A DNA stretch of 64,000 nt from Galbitalea soli. GTDB lineage: Bacteria; Actinomycetota; Actinomycetes; Actinomycetales; Microbacteriaceae. The notes below the pieces were generated by a model. The model saw only the letters and a list, made by a program, of their open reading frames with translations, was not told the origin of the DNA and did no database searches. Each line of letters begins with the position of its first letter. Position 1 is the stretch's first letter. The translations under genes and the position numbers were made by a program. The stretch covers positions 62,001 to 126,000 of the forward strand of contig NZ_JAAGWZ010000003.1 of NCBI RefSeq assembly GCF_010686725.1, in the 5' to 3' direction. Of this stretch, positions 53,476 to 61,751 are shown one piece after another.

Positions 53476-54312
53476 ATGGTGCGCGTCGCAGCGGTCCAGC
53501 TCGCCCCCACCGTCGGTGACCTCGCGGGCAACCTGGCCGCTGCGCGCGCCGCGATCTCGGGCGCCCTCGAGGCCGGAGCCGACCTCGTGGTGCTGCCCGA
53601 GCTGACGACCTCCGGGTACGTGTTCGAGAGCCAGGAGGAGGCGCGGGCGCTGGGCATCCCGCGCGACTCGCCGGTCTTCGCGGAGTGGGCAGAGCTCGTG
53701 TCGGCGCGGCCCGGGGCGCTCGCCGTGGTGGGCTTCGCAGAGAGCGGCGAGGATGACCTGCTCTACAACTCGGCCGCCATCGTCGGAGCCGGCGGCGTGC
53801 TCGGCGTCTATCGCAAGGTGCATCTCTGGGATCAGGAGAAGCTCTACTTCACGCCGGGGAGCGCGGCGCCGCTCGTCATCGACACCCCGCAGGGCCGACT
53901 CGGCCTCATGATCTGCTTCGACCTCGAGTTTCCGGAGTGGACGCGGCTCGCCGCGCTCGCCGGGGCCGAGATCCTCGTCGTACCGACCAACTGGCCGCTC
54001 TTTCCACGCCCCGAGGGCGAGCGGGTCGCCGAGGTGCAGATCGGCATGGCCACGGCGCGCATCAACAAGATGGCCGTGGTGTGCGCCGACCGCACCGGTG
54101 TCGAGCGCGGTGTGCCGTGGAGCGGCGGCACGACCATCATCGGAGCCGACGGCTGGGTGATCGACAGCGTCGGCGAGGGCACCGGCGTCGCCTGGGGCGA
54201 CATCGATCCCGCCGATTCCCGCGACAAGACCCTCGCCGGCCTCGCGCACGCCTTCGGCGACCGGCGCACCGACCTCTACGGCGGCGTCGTGCAGGAGCAG
54301 CCGCGCTCATAG
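53476..54312 (+). CDS. Carbon-nitrogen hydrolase (nitrilase superfamily)
   Basis: A 278-residue amidase. The catalytic triad is Glu42 (LPELTTSGY), Lys114 (YRKVHLW) and Cys147 (MICFDLEFPE). Relatives include aliphatic amidases, omega-amidases and N-carbamoyl-putrescine or beta-ureidopropionate hydrolases. It is coupled with the APC permease, so it probably cleaves an imported amide or carbamoyl compound to release ammonia. Its TAG stop is part of the next LysR-type box. Confidence 0.9.
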   Translation: MVRVAAVQLAPTVGDLAGNLAAARAAISGALEAGADLVVLPELTTSGYVFESQEEARALGIPRDSPVFAEWAELVSARPGALAVVGFAESGEDDLLYNSAAIVGAGGVLGVYRKVHLWDQEKLYFTPGSAAPLVIDTPQGRLGLMICFDLEFPEWTRLAALAGAEILVVPTNWPLFPRPEGERVAEVQIGMATARINKMAVVCADRTGVERGVPWSGGTTIIGADGWVIDSVGEGTGVAWGDIDPADSRDKTLAGLAHAFGDRRTDLYGGVVQEQPRS

Positions 54313-54323
54313 GGCAACGCTAT
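54309..54323. promoter_or_regulatory. LysR-type box upstream of the HisD-like gene
   Basis: ATAGGGCAACGCTAT (T-N11-A, ATAG/CTAT palindromic ends), sharing 13 of 15 bases with the box at 51851. As there, it overlaps the stop codon of the gene before and is followed by GGC. Confidence 0.6.
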
Positions 54324-54381
54324 GGCCGACCGAAGAAAAGTCGGCGTTGTCTTGTTGCACGGCCTCCGGCAGGCTCGAACC

Positions 54382-55713
54382 ATGAAGCTCAGCCCCGCCT
54401 TCGCCGCCGCCCACCACGACCGCTTTCTGCAGTTGAAGGCACCGGGGGTCGATGCCCCGGAGGCCCAGCGCGACCCCGCCGTCGCCGAGACCGTCTCGCG
54501 CATGCTGCTCGACATCGAGCGACGCGGCATGGACGCGGTGCTCGAGTACGCGACCACCCTCGACCGCTACGCGGGAGGCGCCCTCGAACTCGGTGCCCGC
54601 GAGCTCGCGACGATGGGCGAGCGGATTCCGGATGACCTCCGCGCCGCCATCGACCTCGGAGCGCAGCGCACCCAGCAGTTCGCGCGCCTCCAACGGGAGC
54701 ACCTCGTCGACTTCGAGGCAGAGCTGGTCCCCGGCCTGGTCACCGGGCAGCGCTACATCCCCGTCGGCCGGGTGGGCGCCTACCTGCCGGCCGGGCGGTT
54801 CCCGCTCACGGCGAGCGCGTTCATGACCGTGGGCGTGGCGAAGGTCGCGGGCGTGCCCTCGGTGATCGGCTGCACGCCGCCCCAGCCGGACGGCGGAGTG
54901 AACGCCGCCGTCGCCTACGCCGCCGCGGTCTCCGGCATCGACCACCTCTACGTGCTCGGCGGGGTGCAGGCCCTCGCCGCGATGGCCTTCGGGCTGCTGG
55001 GTGAGCCGCCCGTCGACATGATCGTGGGGGCGGGCAACGCTTTCGTGGCCGAGGCCAAGCGCCAGCTGTTCGGGCGCGTGGCGATCGACCTGCTCGCCGG
55101 TCCGTCGGAGGTCGCGGTGATCGCCGACGAGACCGCCGACCCCGTGCTCGTGGCGGCCGACCTGCTGGGTCAGGCGGAGCACGGTCCGAACTCGCCCGCG
55201 GCGCTCGTCACGACGTCGGAGGAACTGGGCCGGGAGGTGCTCGTGCAGGTGGAGCTGCAGCTGGCGGGGCTCTCCACCCGCGAGATCTGCGGGCCGGCGT
55301 GGCGGGACTTCGGCTCGGTCATCCTCGTCGGGTCGAAGGAGGACGCGGTGCTCGTGATGGACGAGCTGGCGCCGGAGCACCTTGAGGTGCAGACCGCGGA
55401 TGACGCGTGGTACCACGACACCCTCACCAACTACGGGTCGCTCTTCATCGGCCCGTGGAGCACGGTCGCCTACTCCGACAAGGGAATGGCGGGCACCAAC
55501 CACACGCTGCCGACGGCGGGTGGGGCGCGGCACAGCGCGGGTCTCTCGGTCTCGCGCTACCTGAAGCCGCTCACCTACCAGCGGATCGCCCGCGAGGCCA
55601 CGATGGAACTCGCGCCGGCCGTCGACGTGATCTCGGCGAGCGAGGGGATGACCGCCCACCAGGCCACCGCGACCCTCCGGATGGAGCGGCTCGGCACCCC
55701 CGCCGGCGTGTGA
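54382..55713 (+). CDS. Histidinol dehydrogenase-family enzyme outside a his operon
   Basis: A 443-residue zinc-dependent NAD-linked dehydrogenase of the HisD family. Visible: VPVGRVGAYLPAG-type stretch (IPVGRVGAYLPAGR), GAGNAFVAEAKRQLFG, AGPSEVAVIAD, QAEHGPNS with Gln/His zinc ligands, the catalytic pair in APEHLEV, and GTNHTLPT. HisD oxidises an amino alcohol to an acid in two steps. No other his gene is near and a LysR-type box precedes it, so it probably oxidises a different alcohol, as HpsN does with dihydroxypropanesulfonate. Start ATG 54382; ribosome site weak. Confidence 0.88.
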   Translation: MKLSPAFAAAHHDRFLQLKAPGVDAPEAQRDPAVAETVSRMLLDIERRGMDAVLEYATTLDRYAGGALELGARELATMGERIPDDLRAAIDLGAQRTQQFARLQREHLVDFEAELVPGLVTGQRYIPVGRVGAYLPAGRFPLTASAFMTVGVAKVAGVPSVIGCTPPQPDGGVNAAVAYAAAVSGIDHLYVLGGVQALAAMAFGLLGEPPVDMIVGAGNAFVAEAKRQLFGRVAIDLLAGPSEVAVIADETADPVLVAADLLGQAEHGPNSPAALVTTSEELGREVLVQVELQLAGLSTREICGPAWRDFGSVILVGSKEDAVLVMDELAPEHLEVQTADDAWYHDTLTNYGSLFIGPWSTVAYSDKGMAGTNHTLPTAGGARHSAGLSVSRYLKPLTYQRIAREATMELAPAVDVISASEGMTAHQATATLRMERLGTPAGV

Positions 55714-55778
55714 CGACCGAGCGGTTCTCATACCTTGTACTGACGAAACTCCCAGACAAGGGCCTTAACGTGAATTAG

Positions 55779-56993
55779 ATGCGTCGTCTACCCGCCCTCG
55801 ACGGGCTTCGTGGAGTAGCAGCCGCCATCGTGGTTGTTCACCATGTCGCCCTCGTCGCCCGACCCTCCTTGGACACCAAGACGGTCGGGGACGCGTGGTG
55901 GTGGATCACCTCGTCCCCCCTCGGAATCCTCACCTCGGGCCACGAGTTCGTGCTCGTCTTCTTCGTCCTGAGCGGGCTCGTCGTGGCGCTCCCCGCCATC
56001 CGGGACGGCTTCGCGTGGTCGAAGTACTACGTGACGCGACTGCTGCGTCTGTACATCCCCGTGTGGGCGTCACTGGGGCTCTCGGCGGCGTTCATCGTCC
56101 TCTTCCCGCGCGACTCCTCGCTGCCCGTGCAAGACAGCTGGCTCGCCTCGACCAACGCCACCACGGTCACGGTCGCGCAGTGGTTGGCCGACGCGAGCCT
56201 GACCCGCGCGGGTTACGACCTCAACAACGTGCTCTGGTCGCTGCGCTGGGAGATCGTCTTCTCTCTCCTGCTGCCCCTCTTCGTCTGGGTGGCCCTTCGA
56301 CTGCGCCGTCACGCCCGCCTCGCCTTCGGCGTCGGCATGGCGGGCACCGTCGCCGGCGTGCTGCTGGGCAATGCCGCTCTCAGCTACCTGCCGCTGTTCT
56401 TCGCCGGCACCGTGATGGCCGTTCGCATCACCGAGCTGCACGAGTGGGCGGCCCGGCGCGGCCCCCGCTTCTGGCTCGTCACCTCGATCGCCTCCGTCAC
56501 CGTCATGACGCTGAGCAACCAGCTCGTCTCCTGGGGGCTCGTCGGCGGTGGCGTGCGCACCGCGCTCAGCGGCCTCTCCGGACTGGGCGCAGCGGGACTC
56601 GTGCTCTGCGCGATCGGCTCGCCAGCCTGGCAGGCGTTCCTCACCGCCCGCGTGCCCGCTTTCCTCGGCAAGATCTCCTTCAGCCTCTATCTCGTGCAGG
56701 TGCCGCTGATCGCGACGGTCGGTTACCTCGTCGGCGACACCCAGTGGATGCTCGTCGCGGCCATCGCGCTGCCCCTCTCGGTGCTCGTCGCCTGGGTGTT
56801 CTACCGCGTGGTCGAACAGCCGTCGCAGAGGCTCGCCCGCTCCACCGGCCAGTTCGCGGCGGCTCGACTGGAGTCGCGCTCCTTCAGCCTGAGCGAGCTG
56901 CGCGGCGAGGGGATGATCGACCCCACGATGCTCGAGCTCGCCACCCGCGAGGCCCGCACCACGATGCTCGCCCGGGGCGGCGTTCCCCGCTGA
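55779..56993 (+). CDS. Acyltransferase 3 family membrane protein
   Basis: A 404-residue membrane protein with about ten helices. The N-terminal LPALDGLRGVAAAIVVVHHV has the conserved Arg and His; FFVLSGLVV, SKYYVTRLLRLYIPVW and SLRWEIVFSL follow. These enzymes O-acylate surface sugars or lipids. The C-terminal 45 residues are a cytoplasmic tail without known domain. Start ATG 55779. Confidence 0.9.
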   Translation: MRRLPALDGLRGVAAAIVVVHHVALVARPSLDTKTVGDAWWWITSSPLGILTSGHEFVLVFFVLSGLVVALPAIRDGFAWSKYYVTRLLRLYIPVWASLGLSAAFIVLFPRDSSLPVQDSWLASTNATTVTVAQWLADASLTRAGYDLNNVLWSLRWEIVFSLLLPLFVWVALRLRRHARLAFGVGMAGTVAGVLLGNAALSYLPLFFAGTVMAVRITELHEWAARRGPRFWLVTSIASVTVMTLSNQLVSWGLVGGGVRTALSGLSGLGAAGLVLCAIGSPAWQAFLTARVPAFLGKISFSLYLVQVPLIATVGYLVGDTQWMLVAAIALPLSVLVAWVFYRVVEQPSQRLARSTGQFAAARLESRSFSLSELRGEGMIDPTMLELATREARTTMLARGGVPR

Positions 56994-56996
56994 GCG

Positions 56997-57389
56997 TCAA
57001 GGCTTCACGAGCAGCGCGGCATGCATCGTGCGGTGAAAGGCACAGTGGTAGGCGTAGCTGCCGGGCTTCGTCGGCGCGGTGAAGGTGCCGGCGGAGCCAC
57101 CGGCGACGACGACCCGGAAGGACGTGCCGTCGTCTGAGCTGACGGTGTGACTCACACCGTCGAGGTTGGTGACCGTGACGGTCTCACCCGGCTTCACCGA
57201 GGGCAGCCCGGTGAACTCGAAGTTCTGGATCACGATTCCGGGTGCCGGGGTGGCCGCCGGGGATGACGCCGCGGGTGACGGGGCAGTCGACGGCCCGGCG
57301 CCGTAGGGGGTCGTGCCGCCGGAGGTGCAGGCGGTGAGGGTGAGGGCGAGGGCGACGGCGACCGCCGCCCGAGGTGCTGTGATTCGCAT
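56997..57389 (-). CDS. Cupredoxin-like copper lipoprotein
   Basis: A 130-residue protein: signal peptide with lipobox LTAC, an Ala-Pro-Ser linker, then a plastocyanin-like domain. Type 1 copper ligands are His in VSHTVSSD and the group Cys-x2-His-x2-Met in YHCAFHRTMH. It probably carries electrons or binds copper outside the membrane. Single gene, convergent with the acyltransferase. Confidence 0.87.
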   Translation of the reverse strand: MRITAPRAAVAVALALTLTACTSGGTTPYGAGPSTAPSPAASSPAATPAPGIVIQNFEFTGLPSVKPGETVTVTNLDGVSHTVSSDDGTSFRVVVAGGSAGTFTAPTKPGSYAYHCAFHRTMHAALLVKP

Positions 57390-57503
57390 GGGTCGAGCTC
57401 CCTGGCTGTCACGCGGTAGGGCCCGTGGGGGTCGGGGTGCCGTCGGCGCCCTACCTGAGACAACGAGGCAGCGACGCCTGCGGTTCAGAGCGGCGCGGAT
57501 TCG

Positions 57504-57689
57504 CTAGGCGCCGGGGTCGCGCGGGCGGCGTCGGCGGCGCCGAAACGCCTCCGAGGCGATCCTCACTACGAAGAGTGCGCCGGCGGTCTCCAGCGCGATG
57601 AGCGGTCGACCGCCCATGATCACGTAGGCGACCCCGACCACCGCCGCGATGAGCGCCGCGGTGAGGAAGATCTTGGGCCAGCTGTTCAA
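57504..57689 (-). CDS. Small membrane protein, 61 residues
   Basis: A short protein with two hydrophobic segments (FLTAALIAAVVGVAYVIMG and LIALETAGALFVVRIA) and a very basic tail with five consecutive arginines. The start is TTG 57689, six bases after GGAG; a longer frame has no ribosome site. It follows the secreted-protein gene by 25 bases, so they likely share a transcript. No family recognised. Confidence 0.55.
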   Translation of the reverse strand: MNSWPKIFLTAALIAAVVGVAYVIMGGRPLIALETAGALFVVRIASEAFRRRRRRPRDPGA

Positions 57690-57714
57690 TTCGATCTCCA
57701 ATCGTTCGAGTGGG

Positions 57715-58677
57715 TCAGCACGAGACGACGTGCATGGACCACGTGAAGGCCCCACCGATCACAATGCCGACGTAAGGGGCGTTGATCTGGACACACTTGC
57801 GCTTACGCGCAGCAATCTTGAAAGTGTTCTCCACGAGCAGAATGAACGCGCCGGTCACCAACCCGCACGCAATTACTCCCGGCGCAAGGCCGATCAGGCC
57901 GCAAAAGGTGCTGATCAAGGCGGCGTGCCCGTAGTCAGCCGCAGCGGCGACGCGCTTGGTCTCGGACTTCGTGAATCTGATGGCCTGTCCCCACCAGAAG
58001 TAGAGAGTCTTTGGATCCGCGACGACAGGAAACGTGATCCCGGGTGTGGTCAGATCGACGACCTGGGTGAGTCGGTCTCCGCGAGTCTCATACCGAGTAG
58101 GTACGCGATGCCCTAAGGCGTCCACCGCCCATGGAGCCGCCACCATCGCGATGGGTTCGTGCTGAGAATCGGTGACGATGACGCCCCCTGTGGCACTGTC
58201 TGAGATGAGCTTGACGCCTGCTCGGGAGTGGAACACGTAGCTGTACCTGGAGGGAGCGTTCGCGGAGCGAATGAGGCTCGCCATCGCAACCATTCCGGAA
58301 CGACCCGGAACCAAAATGGTGTCGGAGCCATTCTGGTTGCTGAACGCTTTCACCGCTCCGCCCACGCTCGCGACCCGTGCTCCCCCCGAAGCAAACGGCA
58401 GGGAAATCCCGAAGTCGGGACGGCCCGGTGCGGCCATGCGGACCGGGTCCGAGCGATGTACTGGATAGCGAGCCTGAATCGGATCCTCGCTCCTCACGGC
58501 TAATGGCGACACGGCACTCGCCTCGCCCAGAAAGCCTGCGACTTCGGGAGATTTGGCGGCGATCTGGTCAAGCACCGCTAATGGGTTCTTCGGCTGAATC
58601 GCCTGCGCGGGACTGGTTGCCGCGATGATTGACACGCAGGCGAGCAGCAGTGACAGTGCGACAGTCGGTTTCCTCAA
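57715..58677 (-). CDS. Secreted protein with VVADP-type domain
   Basis: A 320-residue protein. It begins with a signal peptide (TVALSLLLACVSIIAA, cleavage near AQA). The start is TTG 58677 because GAAAGGCGG stands 6-8 bases upstream. The region around residues 185-240 (APWAVDALGHRVPTRYE, then FPVVADPKTLYFWWG) matches a domain found in many actinobacterial secreted proteins of unknown role. The C-terminus has a hydrophobic stretch (STFCGLIGLAPGVIACGLVT) and several cysteines. Function unknown; toxin or bacteriocin roles cannot be excluded. Confidence 0.65.
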   Translation of the reverse strand: MRKPTVALSLLLACVSIIAATSPAQAIQPKNPLAVLDQIAAKSPEVAGFLGEASAVSPLAVRSEDPIQARYPVHRSDPVRMAAPGRPDFGISLPFASGGARVASVGGAVKAFSNQNGSDTILVPGRSGMVAMASLIRSANAPSRYSYVFHSRAGVKLISDSATGGVIVTDSQHEPIAMVAAPWAVDALGHRVPTRYETRGDRLTQVVDLTTPGITFPVVADPKTLYFWWGQAIRFTKSETKRVAAAADYGHAALISTFCGLIGLAPGVIACGLVTGAFILLVENTFKIAARKRKCVQINAPYVGIVIGGAFTWSMHVVSC

Positions 58678-58697
58678 ATTCGGCCGCCTTTCAATTG

Positions 58698-58712
58698 TTG
58701 ACCTCACGTCAA
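58698..58712. promoter_or_regulatory. Palindrome in the leader of the secreted-protein gene
   Basis: TTGAC-CTCAC-GTCAA, perfect 5-base arms, lying between the promoter and the start codon; a possible operator. Confidence 0.4.
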
Positions 58713-58725
58713 ATAAGACGTTTGT

Positions 58726-58754
58726 ACTGTATGCATGAACAGTCGAAGTAACAA
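58726..58754 (-). promoter_or_regulatory. Promoter of the secreted-protein gene
   Basis: On the minus strand TTGTTA (58754-58749), a 17-base spacer and TACAGT (58731-58726). Confidence 0.5.
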
Positions 58755-58779
58755 CGCCTAATAACGGTATGACCCACAT

Positions 58780-59875
58780 TTGGGGCGCGATGAGCGCGCC
58801 GGGGCGCAGCTTCCTGCCAAATGCCCACCCAGATCTTCACTCGGGCAGAGTCCAGTCACTCGGCCGGCCCGCGACACACGGTGAGAAGTGGCCTCCTGCG
58901 CGGGACCACCCGCGCAAGGGAATCGAAACTCATCGGGTTCAGCTGCGGGCGGAATGTCTCGCCAGTTTCGTGGACGAAGTCCAGATAGTCCGCGAGGTCG
59001 CGGACGAACAGCTGGGCGATGGTGATTGGCGGATCACCTGGCGGGCGTTTTGGGCGGGCGCACACAAATTCTCCCAGTGTGCCCGGGGCGGACTTCTAGC
59101 GTCCGGGCTGCTAGGCGAACTACGTCGGTCAGCCATCCCCGAACGCGGAGGCAGACCACCTATTGGTCGCCGCTGAATAATCCGGCATCACGTGAACGTG
59201 AACGTGAGCGTGAGTCATAGTCGCCGGGTGCTGCCCAAGCTATCGATGCGAGCGAGGGTCGGCACGCGCATCCCCGCAGCGCTATTGACCCCTGCGTTCT
59301 TCGCGTTTCTGTTCCCGTTCCTGTCCACGAGCTCATGCTCAATGCCGCTTGCTCTCAGTCGAGAACGACACACCTCTGGTGAGATTCGTCTCGGAGGGCG
59401 AGGACACGGACGCGGACGCAGAAAGCCTCCACTTGCTCCGGGGGCTGTCGCTGTGCACCGTGGTTGCCTGGTGGCTGATTGGGATCGGTCAAGGGGCGTA
59501 TGTGTGGGACGGTGTCCAGTGGCAGGTGACCGACGTTGCGTTGCTGCCCGACTCGCAACGAAGTGCGCACTTCTACTAGCTCCATCGCGCAGTGCTGACG
59601 CCGACGGATGGCGTCCGTCGCCGAGCACCTCGCGCGGGGGCGAACGCGGCGCAGAAGAGCGGCCGCCGGGGAGAGGGGGGCGCGGCCGGAGATGTGGGGG
59701 GAATCCGGCCGCGCTCGTGAGCGATCCACGGCGGGTTGAGCGCTCCAGGGTGGGAGAACACTCACGGTGATCGACTCGGTTCAGTCCGGTTCGGGTCCAT
59801 GCTGAACTGCTCCTAACTGTACGCGCGGTCCCCCTTTGTGCGGACAGCGTGGTGCCCCCACTTCGGGGGTCATTT
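58780..59875. other. Gene-poor stretch, probably decaying DNA
   Basis: About 1.1 kb without a convincing gene. A minus-strand fragment at 58856-59065 (IAQLFVRDLADYLDFVHETG and more) and a plus-strand fragment at 59349-59579 (with a hydrophobic TVVAWWLIGIGQGAYVW) look protein-like but lack start signals and known families; they may be remnants. Long frames on either strand overlap each other and have shadow-like composition. Two short hexamer-type repeats are present (59192 and 59295 regions). Confidence 0.5.
59192..59215. repeat. CGTGAA/CGTGAG hexamer repeat
   Basis: Four hexamers in a row (CGTGAA twice, CGTGAG twice) after one related unit. A second degenerate hexamer run, in opposite orientation (GGAACG/GGAACA-like on the minus strand), lies about 100 bases downstream. 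Confidence 0.6.
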
Positions 59876-60589
59876 TCACAGGTAGCGGCGCAATCCCGCT
59901 GCGAGGAGGGAGGCGATCCGGGCGTAACCGGTGGCGTCGCGGAACCGCTGCTCGGGCGGGCGATCGGCGTCGCGGAAGGGCAGGAAGGTCGCGCGGGGAT
60001 CGGCGGCGCAGAGGGCCGCGGAGATCGCGTTGAGGCGCACCGCGTGCGCGTCGGCGTGATCGCCGAGCCGTGCGTCGAAGACGGGGATCGAGCGGATCGG
60101 CTGGATGCCGACGAGGAAGAGGCGCGGGCGGGGGTCGAGGCCGTGCGTGAACCCCAGGAGCTCGGTGATCCCGCGGCGCCAGACGCTCAGCGGAACGAGG
60201 GTGAGCGAGTCGTCCACCCCGACGAAGGCGATGATCGCGTCGTACGACCCCGGGGTGAGGTGCCGCAGGGTACGAACGAGCCGGCGGATGGGCATCCACG
60301 GGCCACTCACCAGGTCGATGTGCACGCCGCGATGGGTGAGGCTGCTGATCGCCCGCCGCAACTGCCCGGGGAGCGCGAGGTCGTGGGTGACGACGCCACG
60401 CCCGACTGCGGGGCCGCCGCCGATGATGAGCACCCGGAAAGGGTGTGGACCGGGGGACTCGGCGTGCGGCGCGTCGAGCGGCACAGGGTAGCTGCGCACG
60501 GCGACGGAGCGGATGATGACCCAGCCCCACATGATCGGCGTGAGGAGGAGTCGGCGCACAGCAGTAGCCACCCCCGATTGCACCGCCAC
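59876..60589 (-). CDS. SGNH-hydrolase-like protein, probably inactive
   Basis: A 237-residue protein with one N-terminal hydrophobic segment (about residues 14-32) and a flavodoxin-like SGNH layout: FRVLIIGGGPAVGRGV at the nucleophile position, YDAIIAFVGVDDS at block III, and a C-terminal DATGYARIASLLA. The usual GDS serine is replaced (GGGPAVG) and the D-x2-H motif has lost its His. It may be a binding protein or non-catalytic relative. Start GTG 60589 after GGGGGA; longer frames lack support. Confidence 0.6.
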   Translation of the reverse strand: MAVQSGVATAVRRLLLTPIMWGWVIIRSVAVRSYPVPLDAPHAESPGPHPFRVLIIGGGPAVGRGVVTHDLALPGQLRRAISSLTHRGVHIDLVSGPWMPIRRLVRTLRHLTPGSYDAIIAFVGVDDSLTLVPLSVWRRGITELLGFTHGLDPRPRLFLVGIQPIRSIPVFDARLGDHADAHAVRLNAISAALCAADPRATFLPFRDADRPPEQRFRDATGYARIASLLAAGLRRYL

Positions 60590-60770
60590 CAGATCGTCCC
60601 CCGACTCGGATGCGCGCGATGCGCCCCGATACGATCGTAATCGGTGCGGCAGGGGTCGGGTGCACACGCGTCGTTCGCGACCCGTCGAGCATCCGGGCGC
60701 ATTCCGGCTACCGTGGACCGAACCGCCCCGTGTGATCCTGCCGGGGCGTCGCGCAGCAGAACGGTTCCCG

Positions 60771-61535
60771 ATGAGCGATCACATCCTCAGACTCCCCAAC
60801 ACGGTCTTCACCGCCGTGCTCGATCTCGGCGACCCGCGGGCGACCTTCCCCGTCTTCCCGGATGACCTGCCGGTGCCCGCCCTCGTCGCCGACGTCGACG
60901 AGGAATCCAATCTGCTCACCATCGAGATCGTGTGGCCCGATGGCGAACTGCACTACGACTACGACGGCGCGACGGTCGAGTACCACTTCCACACGGCGGG
61001 CGGCGACGCCTCGCAGTCGAGTCCGTGGCCCGCCGACGTGACCACGCGCATCCTCGAGTGGACGCGACTCTTCGCGGGGCACGTGTTCACCCATTTCGAG
61101 AGCATCGCCGACCAGATCGAGTCGGCCGCGGAGTGGCACGACCGGGGACTGCCGGTATTCGCCGTCGCGGGCGAGCCGCGCGTGCTGGAGGTGCTCGACG
61201 TGGAGCTCGAGGGGGATGCGCTCACGCTGCCCTGGCTCGGCGCGGGCACCGTCGGTCACGAGCACAACGACGACGAGCCGGGCGACCCGATCACCCTGCT
61301 GTGGGATCCCGCCGGAGTGAACCCCCACATCCCGATCGCTAAGGCGCACATGGATGACGCCGCCGATGAGGTGCGCAGCGTGATTCTGCCCGGCGTCGAT
61401 CTCGCCGCGGTGGGGCTGGAGGAGCACGAGGTGTGCGCCTACCTCGAGGGTCTCTACATCAACGACAACCTCGTGGCCGACCCGCGGGACGTCGTCTACG
61501 ACGCCGCGATCCTGCGCATCGCCGGGCTCTGGTAG
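60771..61535 (+). CDS. Cytoplasmic acidic protein of unknown function
   Basis: A 254-residue protein rich in Asp/Glu, without signal peptide or membrane segments. It looks like two alpha-beta halves, the second beginning near LTLPWLGAGTVGHEHNDDEP. A histidine cluster (VEYHFHTAGG, HVFTHFES) and acidic pairs could bind metal. I do not recognise the family. Start ATG 60771. Divergent from the SGNH-like gene. Confidence 0.65.
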   Translation: MSDHILRLPNTVFTAVLDLGDPRATFPVFPDDLPVPALVADVDEESNLLTIEIVWPDGELHYDYDGATVEYHFHTAGGDASQSSPWPADVTTRILEWTRLFAGHVFTHFESIADQIESAAEWHDRGLPVFAVAGEPRVLEVLDVELEGDALTLPWLGAGTVGHEHNDDEPGDPITLLWDPAGVNPHIPIAKAHMDDAADEVRSVILPGVDLAAVGLEEHEVCAYLEGLYINDNLVADPRDVVYDAAILRIAGLW

Positions 61536-61545
61536 TCGCTCGGCG

Positions 61546-61650
61546 CTAGCGAGCGGCGAGCTCCTGCAGCGTCCAGGAGTTGCCGTCGGGGTCGCTGAAG
61601 TGGGCGGCGTCGACGTCGGCGACGGGGAGCGGCACCAGTTCGAGTTTCAT
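61546..61650 (-). pseudogene. Internally deleted VOC-family gene
   Basis: A 34-residue frame that joins the typical start of a small VOC protein (MKLELVPLPVADVD) directly to the typical end (HFSDPDGNSWTLQEL). About 90 residues that normally lie between are missing, in frame. Full-length relatives are about 120-130 residues. The product cannot form the two-module fold, so the gene is considered dead. Confidence 0.75.
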
Positions 61651-61751
61651 GTCGATGGGCATCCTCTCGTCGCGTGCTGGACACGCGGGTCGTTGCGGGG
61701 TCATCGTGGGAGAAGCGACGCGGGATGCTCCCACGCCGGAAAGGCCCGACC

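Noticed and set aside
54382-55713. Housekeeping hisD of histidine biosynthesis
   Set aside because: No other his gene is adjacent, and the gene lies behind a LysR-type box next to transport and amidase genes; kept as a HisD-family enzyme of unknown substrate.
59192-59770. 192-residue plus-strand open frame with an initial hydrophobic run
   Set aside because: Starts within a hexamer repeat, has low-complexity Arg/Gly-rich sequence and overlaps other weak frames; no support as a gene.
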